Shown here piece by piece: positions 1 through 5,317 of a stretch of DNA of 9,828 nucleotides (positions within the stretch are counted from its first letter, which is position 1; every line of letters begins with the position of its first letter). Source of the stretch: Clostridiales bacterium (GTDB lineage Bacteria; Bacillota; Clostridia; Lachnospirales; Lachnospiraceae); assembly GCA_021204765.1 (NCBI GenBank), contig JAJPYU010000077.1:1-9828 (forward strand), given 5' to 3'. The position numbers were made by a program, and so were the translations under genes. The notes beneath the pieces are model-generated. The model was not told where the DNA came from. It made no database searches and worked only from the letters and a program-made list of their open reading frames with translations.

Positions 1-19
1 CCCCCCCCCTTTTTTTTTT
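1..19. repeat. Homopolymer pair C9-T10 at the window edge
   Basis: The first 19 bases are nine C followed by ten T. On the coding strand of the TetR gene this reads A10-G9, giving Lys-Lys-Lys-Arg-Gly-Gly in the open frame. It falls about where the TetR protein should end. It may be an assembly or sequencing artefact at a contig end, or a real slippery tract. The sequence alone cannot separate these. Confidence 0.85.
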
Positions 20-613
20 CAAGATGAAGACGTCATACGAGCTGCTAAAGAGTCTCGTCGGCGCGGAGAGGGGTATAAGATACAGGTTGTGGCCCAGCCG
101 GCGGATTTCTTCAACAGAAATATTTTTGCCCTGGTCGTGCCAGTACTGGAGGAGACCGATGATGGCGGAATGAGCGTAGACTATGATGTAATCAATGTAA
201 GGATTTTCCGTGAGCGGGCCGAAAGAGTCTGTCAGCAGCGGCATGAGCTCCTGCTTTACCCGGTCCATAAAAGAAGGGTCGCCGTTGGGACCGAGCAGAA
301 GATATATCTGCTCATTAAAAATATTGAACATAGCCGCGAAAGAACTGTTTCCTGACAATATATCTTTTTGCAGATCTGTCATGTCGACTGTGGAAAAATT
401 ATCTTTCATCTCATCCATCAGTCTGTCCTCCTCGGATGAGAGCAGGTCGGAAATGTCCTCAAAATACTCATAAAAAGTACTGCGGTTGTACCCGGCCTTT
501 GCGGTGATGCCTGCCACTGTGATCTGATTCAGGCCTTTTTCTCCGAACAGTTCCCAGAAAGCGTCAATAAGCTTCTGCCTGGTGCGGGCTGTGATCTCAG
601 GTTGTTTTTTCAT
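1..613 (-). CDS. TetR/AcrR-family transcriptional regulator (3' end not closed in window)
   Basis: Reading the minus strand from the ATG at 611-613 gives an open frame of about 198 credible residues that reaches the window edge without a stop. The N-terminus is a TetR-type DNA-binding domain: a helix with R10-TRQKLIDAFWELF, then a helix-turn-helix at about residues 31-51 (ITVAGITAKAGYNRSTFYEYF). The rest is a helical ligand-binding/dimer domain; its late segment SAIIGLLQYWHDQGKNIS resembles the TetR_C_8-type pattern of a Gly-Leu-Leu followed by a Trp and a short loop. Start choice is firm: AGGAGGA lies 6 nt upstream (plus 620-626). It is divergent from the ABC exporter gene at 852, the usual arrangement for a repressor of a drug or peptide exporter, so control of that gene and of itself is inferred. 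Family length is about 190-200 residues, so the true stop is probably at or just beyond the edge; the final codons pass through a homopolymer run and are doubtful. Confidence 0.93.
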   Translation of the reverse strand, partial: MKKQPEITARTRQKLIDAFWELFGEKGLNQITVAGITAKAGYNRSTFYEYFEDISDLLSSEEDRLMDEMKDNFSTVDMTDLQKDILSGNSSFAAMFNIFNEQIYLLLGPNGDPSFMDRVKQELMPLLTDSFGPLTENPYIDYIIVYAHSAIIGLLQYWHDQGKNISVEEIRRLGHNLYLIPLSAPTRLFSSSYDVFILKKKRGG

Positions 614-687
614 GGGGTGTCCTCCTCATTATTTCAGTGCACACAGTTTTTACGTTTACCGTCCAACAGGGAAAATAAAATTGATGG

Positions 688-716
688 TTGATAAGGACAG
701 TGTGATTCTTTATAAT
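688..716 (+). promoter_or_regulatory. Predicted sigma-A promoter P1 for the ABC exporter
   Basis: TTGATA (688-693), a 17-bp spacer and a perfect TATAAT (711-716) form the best promoter match in the intergenic region. The start would be near 723, giving a leader of about 129 nt that crosses both inverted repeats. It faces the TetR promoter: the two predicted start points are only a few bases apart and each RNA runs through the other promoter. Confidence 0.65.
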
Positions 717-724
717 CTTTTTAG

Positions 725-753
725 ATAATACAACATTGTGTCGGATGATACAA
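725..753 (-). promoter_or_regulatory. Predicted sigma-A promoter for the TetR gene
   Basis: On the minus strand, TTGTAT (plus 748-753) is followed by a 17-bp spacer and TATTAT (plus 725-730). Transcription would start near 718 and give a leader of about 105 nt before the ATG. The -35 box lies inside the 736-753 inverted repeat, so a repressor bound there would block this promoter (inference: autoregulation). Confidence 0.6.
736..753. promoter_or_regulatory. Inverted repeat, candidate TetR operator 1
   Basis: TTGTGTC (736-742), four bases, GATACAA (747-753): arms match at six of seven positions. The size suits a TetR-dimer operator, and the site covers the -35 region of the TetR promoter and of P2. 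Its left half recurs exactly at 796-802 inside the second inverted repeat. Assignment to this TetR protein is inferred from position. Confidence 0.5.
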
Positions 754-775
754 GCCTTTAAAATAGTGTTATAAT
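747..775 (+). promoter_or_regulatory. Second possible promoter P2 for the ABC exporter (extended -10)
   Basis: A perfect TATAAT at 770-775 is preceded by TGT, making an extended -10. The -35 position (GATACA, 747-752, 17-bp spacer) matches the consensus at only three bases but coincides with the right half of the 736-753 inverted repeat and with the TetR -35 box on the other strand. The start would be near 782, just before the 790-810 inverted repeat. Confidence 0.5.
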
Positions 776-789
776 GATTCAAGTCAGAG

Positions 790-810
790 CTCATGTTGTG
801 TCCACATGAG
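790..810. promoter_or_regulatory. Inverted repeat, candidate operator 2 or leader hairpin
   Basis: Perfect 7-bp arms CTCATGT (790-796) and ACATGAG (804-810) are separated by 7 bases. The site lies just downstream of the predicted P2 start, where a bound repressor would block initiation or early elongation. It contains TTGTGTC at 796-802, the same heptamer as operator 1. It could instead act as an RNA hairpin about 27 nt before the exporter ribosome site; it has no T-tract, so it is not a terminator. Confidence 0.45.
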
Positions 811-837
811 AATGGGCAGATTATTTATTGTCAGCAC

Positions 838-845
838 GGAAGGAG
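838..845 (+). promoter_or_regulatory. Ribosome binding site that fixes the ABC exporter start
   Basis: GGAAGGAG lies 6 nt before the ATG at 852. A longer reading from TTG at 828 would place this site inside the coding region and adds eight residues that precede the normal ABC N-terminus (MLQLKNISKKY), so the ATG at 852 is preferred. Confidence 0.85.
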
Positions 846-851
846 AATCGG

Positions 852-3800
852 ATGCTTCAGCTTAAAAATATTTCCAAAAAATACGTGACAGGAGATCTGA
901 CCCAGCAGGCCCTGGATGATGTGTCCCTTAATTTCCGGGACAATGAGTTCGTGGCCATTCTGGGTCCCTCAGGTTCGGGCAAGACTACCCTCCTCAATAT
1001 CATCGGAGGGCTGGATCGCTACGATACCGGGGATCTGATCATAAATGGGATTTCCACGAAGAAATATTCCGACCGGGACTGGGATTCCTACAGGAACCAC
1101 ACCATAGGCTTCGTCTTCCAGAGCTACAACCTGATACCGCACCAGACTGTGCTGGCCAACGTGGAGCTGGCCCTGACTATCTCCGGAGTCTCCAAATCAG
1201 AACGGAGGGAGAGGGCGAAAGCAGCCCTGGAGCAGGTGGGACTGGGAGACCAGCTTCACAAGAGGCCCAACCAGATGTCCGGAGGCCAGATGCAGCGCGT
1301 GGCTATAGCCAGGGCCCTGATAAATAATCCCGACATCCTCCTGGCCGATGAGCCCACGGGGGCTCTGGATACTTCCACCAGCGTCCAGGTCATGGACCTC
1401 TTAAAAGAGGTGGCGAAGGACCGTATGGTCATCATGGTGACCCACAACCCGGAGCTGGCCCAGCAGTACGCCACCCGTATAGTGCGCCTCCAGGACGGAC
1501 ATATCACAGGAGATTCCGATCCTTTCATAGTGGATGAGACGGCGCTGGAGCCGGCCCGCCATGAGAACATGGGCCATTCATCCATGTCCTTCGGCACTTC
1601 CATGGGGCTTTCAATAAACAACCTTCTTACCAAGAGGGGACGGACTTTCCTGACCGCCTTTGCCGGATCCATCGGTATCATCGGAATAGCTCTGGTGCTC
1701 TCGGTTTCCTCCGGTGTCAATGACTATATTGACGATCTGGAGGAGTCTACCATGTCTGACTACCCCATACAGATCTCCAGCTCCGGCTTTGATATGACTT
1801 CCATGATGACCACCGTCATCGGGATGAGAAATTCTGACGAAGAGGAGGATGATGACTCTGCCAATGTCATTTCCGTCATGGAGATGATCACCAGCATGTT
1901 TTCATCTCTGGATTCCAACGATCTGGAGTCATTTAAGAGCTATATTGAGAGCGGCGAGAGCGATATTTATGATTATACCAAGGCAATAGAATATATCTAT
2001 GACACTGAGCCCCAGATTTATCTGGAGCAGGATGACAATGTCTATCAGGTCAACCCGGAGTCCACGCTGACCAGCGGCTTTGGCCTGAGCTCCACCCTTA
2101 TGGGGATGATGTCCTCCTATATGTCCATCAGCTCCTTCTATGAGATGCCTGAAAACGAGGAGCTGTATATAAATGATTATGACTTAAAGGCCGGGCACTG
2201 GCCGGAGAATTACAATGAGTGCGTGCTGGTGCTGACTTCCAACGGCGGCATCGGCGACTACATGATGTACACTCTGGGCCTGGCGGATTATGAGGAATAT
2301 GTCGATATGGTGGACGAGGCGGCCAACGGCGAGGACGTGGAGCCCGAGGAATATCTGGACAAGTACGATTATGATGACATTTTAAATGTCAGCTTCAAGC
2401 TGATAAATGCCTCCGACTGCTATGAGTACGATGATGAGTACGGCGTCTGGACGGATAAGACCGACAACGAATCCTTCATGAAATCCCTGGTGAAAAACGG
2501 TGAGGACATCCACATTGTCGGCATAGTCCAGCCAAAGGAGGATGCCTCAGCCTCGGCTCTGTCTGAGGGTATCAATTATCCTCCATCTCTCATAGAGCAT
2601 ATAGCCCAGGTGGCGGCCACCAGCGATATAGTAAAGGATCAGCTGGCGAACCCGAAGACAAATGTATTTACCGGCGAGCCTTTCGGCGACGAGGCGAATT
2701 TTGATCTGACATCTCTCTTTGATCTGGATGAGGATACCTTAAAGGATATTTTCGGTGATATGGATCTGGAGGATATGTTCGGATCCTTTGATCTGGACAG
2801 CCTGGATCTGGGTTCTGTGGACCTGTCCGGTATGAATCTGTCAGGCATAGATATGTCAAATGTGGATATGTCAAACATAGATCTGAGCTCTCTGCTGGGC
2901 AGTCTGGACTTAAGCTCCCTTATAGATCCTTCTTCCCTGGATCTGACTCAGATAGCCCAGAGCCTGCTCTCAGGATATCAGTCCTATACGGAGGCCAATT
3001 CCCTGTCCACCTATGAGGACCTGCTGGAGGATTTCTCCTCCTATATAAATGGAGACGGCCAGGCGGTTATTTCGTCGGTTATGAGTCAGATCATACAGGA
3101 TTCGGTGGCCGGCAGCATTGACAGATCTGCCGTAAGCGATCTGATGCAGGAAATACAGGCTGACCCTGATAATGCCGACTCCATCTTTTCAACCTGGATG
3201 GCTGGGCAACTGAGCAGTGTAACCATTTCCTCGGACCAGATTGCCACACTTGCAACAACTATTGCCAGTGGATATTACTCCACGGCCAGCGGAAAATCCA
3301 TGGTGGACAGCGTAAGCCAGGGGCTGACGGATTACTTCAGTTCATCGGCTGCCTCATCTGTAATAACCTCTGCCATGATGAGTACTCTTGACACCTCTGC
3401 CCTGGAGAGTGCGGTGGCATCGGCTATGAGCTCTTACATGTCATCTCTGGGGGCCAGCATTTCCGGCCAGATTGAGAGTGCCATGAGCTCTGTGGTGAGC
3501 CAGATCAGCTCATCAATTGAGTCGGCAATGAGCTCGGCTTTTGACAATATTTCCGATGATTTCCTGGATAATCTGGATATCGACATGGATAGCATTATGG
3601 ATTCCGTCAGCACGAATATGGATGAGGACGCCCTCTTAGAGCTGATGACCTCCATGAGTATGGCCTCATCCACCACCTATGACAGCAATCTGGCTTCCCT
3701 GGGTTATGTGGACTTCGACAATCCCACGGAGATCGACATCTATCCCAGAGACTTTGAGAGCAAGGACTATGTGGTGGATATACTGGACGATTATAATGCG

Positions 3801-4298
3801 CAGATGGAGGCTGCAGATCAGATAGAGAAGCAGATCACTTATACCGACCTGGTGGGGACCATGCTCTCTACAGTGACGACAATCATCAACATGGTATCCT
3901 ATGTGCTGATCGCATTCATATCAGTGTCCCTGATAGTGTCATCCATCATGATAGGTATCATCACCTACATCTCCGTGCTGGAGCGCACCAGAGAGATCGG
4001 GATACTCCGGGCCATCGGTGCCTCCAAGCGGAATATTTCTGCCATATTCAATGCAGAGACCTTTATTGTCGGGCTGATTGCCGGAATAATGGGTGTGGTG
4101 ATCGCGCTGATCCTGCTGGTACCTATTAATATGGTGGTGCACAATTATGTCCAGGCTGACAATGCCAGAGCCTATCTGCCGTATTACTACGGCCTGCTGC
4201 TGATTGCGCTCAGTGTGGTGCTGACCTTCATCGGAGGACTGATACCTTCGGCCAAGGCAAGCCATATGGATCCTGTGTCGGCACTGAGAAGTGAATGA
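852..4298 (+). CDS. ABC exporter, fused ATPase and FtsX/MacB-like permease with giant ectodomain
   Basis: 1148 residues from the ATG at 852. Residues 1-225 are a LolD/MacB-type ATPase: Walker A GPSGSGKTT 38-46, Q-loop Gln90, signature MSGGQ 142-146, Walker B ILLADE 162-167 and H-loop His198 are all intact, so it should hydrolyse ATP. A linker leads to membrane segment 1 at about 264-288. A domain of about 715 residues (290-1005) is predicted outside the membrane, against roughly 200-250 in typical MacB. Three more membrane segments follow at about 1012-1040, 1070-1096 and 1111-1132, with the FtsX-type motif LERTREIGILRAIGASKRN at 1043-1061. The ectodomain is rich in Asp, Ser and Met and holds a pentapeptide-like block (646-680) and a Ser/Ala/Met helical block (851-897). 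The half-transporter would act as a homodimer in the cytoplasmic membrane. Divergence from a TetR gene suggests inducible export of, or defence against, a toxic or envelope-active compound; the substrate is unknown. An intrinsic terminator follows the stop. Confidence 0.92.
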   Translation: MLQLKNISKKYVTGDLTQQALDDVSLNFRDNEFVAILGPSGSGKTTLLNIIGGLDRYDTGDLIINGISTKKYSDRDWDSYRNHTIGFVFQSYNLIPHQTVLANVELALTISGVSKSERRERAKAALEQVGLGDQLHKRPNQMSGGQMQRVAIARALINNPDILLADEPTGALDTSTSVQVMDLLKEVAKDRMVIMVTHNPELAQQYATRIVRLQDGHITGDSDPFIVDETALEPARHENMGHSSMSFGTSMGLSINNLLTKRGRTFLTAFAGSIGIIGIALVLSVSSGVNDYIDDLEESTMSDYPIQISSSGFDMTSMMTTVIGMRNSDEEEDDDSANVISVMEMITSMFSSLDSNDLESFKSYIESGESDIYDYTKAIEYIYDTEPQIYLEQDDNVYQVNPESTLTSGFGLSSTLMGMMSSYMSISSFYEMPENEELYINDYDLKAGHWPENYNECVLVLTSNGGIGDYMMYTLGLADYEEYVDMVDEAANGEDVEPEEYLDKYDYDDILNVSFKLINASDCYEYDDEYGVWTDKTDNESFMKSLVKNGEDIHIVGIVQPKEDASASALSEGINYPPSLIEHIAQVAATSDIVKDQLANPKTNVFTGEPFGDEANFDLTSLFDLDEDTLKDIFGDMDLEDMFGSFDLDSLDLGSVDLSGMNLSGIDMSNVDMSNIDLSSLLGSLDLSSLIDPSSLDLTQIAQSLLSGYQSYTEANSLSTYEDLLEDFSSYINGDGQAVISSVMSQIIQDSVAGSIDRSAVSDLMQEIQADPDNADSIFSTWMAGQLSSVTISSDQIATLATTIASGYYSTASGKSMVDSVSQGLTDYFSSSAASSVITSAMMSTLDTSALESAVASAMSSYMSSLGASISGQIESAMSSVVSQISSSIESAMSSAFDNISDDFLDNLDIDMDSIMDSVSTNMDEDALLELMTSMSMASSTTYDSNLASLGYVDFDNPTEIDIYPRDFESKDYVVDILDDYNAQMEAADQIEKQITYTDLVGTMLSTVTTIINMVSYVLIAFISVSLIVSSIMIGIITYISVLERTREIGILRAIGASKRNISAIFNAETFIVGLIAGIMGVVIALILLVPINMVVHNYVQADNARAYLPYYYGLLLIALSVVLTFIGGLIPSAKASHMDPVSALRSE
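2787..2891 (+). repeat. Pentapeptide-like repeat block inside the ABC exporter ectodomain
   Basis: Residues 646-680 form seven uninterrupted five-residue units: FDLDS, LDLGS, VDLSG, MNLSG, IDMSN, VDMSN, IDLSS. The pattern is hydrophobic, Asp/Asn, Leu/Met, then two small or polar residues, like the A(D/N)LXX units of pentapeptide-repeat proteins. Degenerate units flank it (MDLED at 637, LDLSS at 685, LDLTQ at 696). A short right-handed beta-helix is the expected fold, as an inference from repeat period only. Confidence 0.75.
3402..3542 (+). repeat. Ser/Ala/Met-rich helical repeat in the ABC exporter ectodomain
   Basis: Residues 851-897 carry related units: LESAVAS at 851, SAMSSYMSS at 857, IESAMSSVVSQISSS at 874 and IESAMSSAF at 889. 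The last two begin exactly 15 residues (45 bp) apart. The spacing of Ile, Met, Val and Leu among Ser and Ala suggests amphipathic helices or a coiled coil between the two membrane-proximal ends of the ectodomain. Confidence 0.6.
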
Positions 4299-4321
4299 TT
4301 TGACTTAATATTTTTGTAATG

Positions 4322-4368
4322 AAATCTCTGTGAAGAAGTGCTATAATCTTCTTCGCAGAGATTTTTTT
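4322..4368 (+). terminator. Intrinsic terminator of the ABC exporter gene
   Basis: A 17-bp stem pairs 4322-4338 with 4348-4364 with one G-T wobble, around a 9-base loop (TGCTATAAT), and the RNA then ends in a run of T through 4368. It starts 24 bp after the exporter stop codon. Confidence 0.93.
4339..4347 (+). promoter_or_regulatory. Extended -10 promoter box inside the terminator loop
   Basis: The terminator loop is TGCTATAAT, a perfect extended -10 (TGn-TATAAT). The start would fall near 4353-4355, 28-30 nt before the patatin ATG, close enough to serve it. The -35 region (ATGAAA at 4319-4324) is poor, but extended -10 promoters tolerate this. This would let the patatin gene be transcribed on its own immediately after the exporter terminates. 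Confidence 0.5.
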
Positions 4369-4382
4369 GTGGGGTGATTTAG

Positions 4383-5285
4383 ATGAGCAGCAAAGTATTT
4401 TCAGGTATAGATGATCTGCCGAACGGCACAGCGACAGATGAGGTGACGCCGGGATGTATGGTACTGGAGGGAGGAGCTTTCCGGGGTCTGTACGGTGAAG
4501 GGGTGCTGGATGCGCTGATGGAGGCCGGGATTAATATGGAGTGCACTGTCGGTGTCTCTGCCGGAGCCATGAACGGAGTCAATTATGTCTCCGGCCAGAT
4601 AGGGCGTTCCGCCAGATGCAATCTGCGGTACCGTCATGACAGCCGCTATATCAGTTCACGAAAGGTCTTCATATATGGAGGCCCGATCAATTTCGATTTC
4701 GTCACTTTCCATCTGCCGGATGACCCGCTTGATATGTCCAGATTCTTTGATAAAAAGCGCAGATATATAGCGGTGGCCACAGACTGCCGCACCGGGAAGC
4801 CGGTATATTTTGACAGAGATACCTGCAGCGATATATTTACGGCAGTTAGGGCTTCGGCGTCCATGCCTTACATGTCCCGTATAGTGATGTTGGACGGATA
4901 TCCCTGCCTGGACGGAGGCTGTTCCGTGAAGGTGCCTTATCAATGGGCTCTGGACAACGATTATAAGAAGCTTGTCATCGTACGTACCCGTCCCGATGAC
5001 TGGCGGTATCCGGACGAAAAGGCCGAGACTAAGGCCAGGGTGTTCTATCACGAATATCCGAAGTTTGCCATGACCCTGGCAAAGAGTCATGAGCGTTATA
5101 ACCATGAATGCGATGAGATGAATCGCCTGCACGCAGAGGGCCGGGTCTTTATGATCAGCCCGTCGAGGCTGATCCCGATTAAGCGAATGGAGTCTGACAT
5201 GGAAAAGCTGGGCGAGTGGTACTACCTGGGGTACAATGATGGTAAAGCGGCGATAGAAAGCCTGAAAGCATATCTGAACAGGTAA
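4383..5285 (+). CDS. Patatin-like phospholipase (YjjU/RssA type)
   Basis: 300 residues. A Ser-Asp catalytic dyad hydrolase: oxyanion-hole glycines in EGGAFRG (29-35), nucleophile Ser59 in the GVSAG motif (57-61) and catalytic Asp177 in DGG (177-179). These are the defining patatin elements in the right order and spacing. No signal peptide or membrane segment is seen, so the enzyme should be cytosolic or loosely membrane-bound, acting as a lipid acyl hydrolase; the lipid is unknown. The C-terminal third (about 215-300, with YHEYPKFAMTLAKSHERYN) resembles the extra domain found after the patatin core in YjjU-like proteins. GGGGTGA lies 5 nt before the ATG and fixes the start. It is separated from the exporter by a terminator and may use the -10 box in that terminator's loop. 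The gene converges on the activase gene; its last codons lie inside the shared palindrome. Confidence 0.92.
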   Translation: MSSKVFSGIDDLPNGTATDEVTPGCMVLEGGAFRGLYGEGVLDALMEAGINMECTVGVSAGAMNGVNYVSGQIGRSARCNLRYRHDSRYISSRKVFIYGGPINFDFVTFHLPDDPLDMSRFFDKKRRYIAVATDCRTGKPVYFDRDTCSDIFTAVRASASMPYMSRIVMLDGYPCLDGGCSVKVPYQWALDNDYKKLVIVRTRPDDWRYPDEKAETKARVFYHEYPKFAMTLAKSHERYNHECDEMNRLHAEGRVFMISPSRLIPIKRMESDMEKLGEWYYLGYNDGKAAIESLKAYLNR

Positions 5286-5317
5286 AGGGAGCCTTTAAGG
5301 CTCCCTTTACCTGTTCA
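5275..5317. terminator. Perfect 43-bp palindrome, bidirectional terminator holding both stop codons
   Basis: Arms 5275-5295 and 5297-5317 are exact reverse complements around a single central T at 5296. The stable core AAAGGGAGCC / GGCTCCCTTT has A and T tracts on both flanks, as in bidirectional terminators between convergent genes. The stop of the patatin gene (5283-5285) and of the activase gene (5307-5309 on the minus strand) both lie within the arms, so both proteins end in Leu-Asn-Arg. Confidence 0.88.

Noticed and set aside
597..794. Minus-strand open frame of 65 codons in the TetR/exporter intergenic region
   Set aside because: It overlaps the TetR start in another frame, covers the promoters and inverted repeats, has no ribosome site and reads as AT-rich non-coding sequence.
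828..851. TTG start eight codons before the chosen exporter ATG
   Set aside because: It would place the clear GGAAGGAG ribosome site inside the gene, and the added residues do not fit the conserved ABC N-terminus.
2639..2878. Long antisense open frames over the exporter pentapeptide block and elsewhere in the large genes
   Set aside because: They are by-products of the biased codon pattern of the genes opposite, with no ribosome sites and no recognisable protein features.
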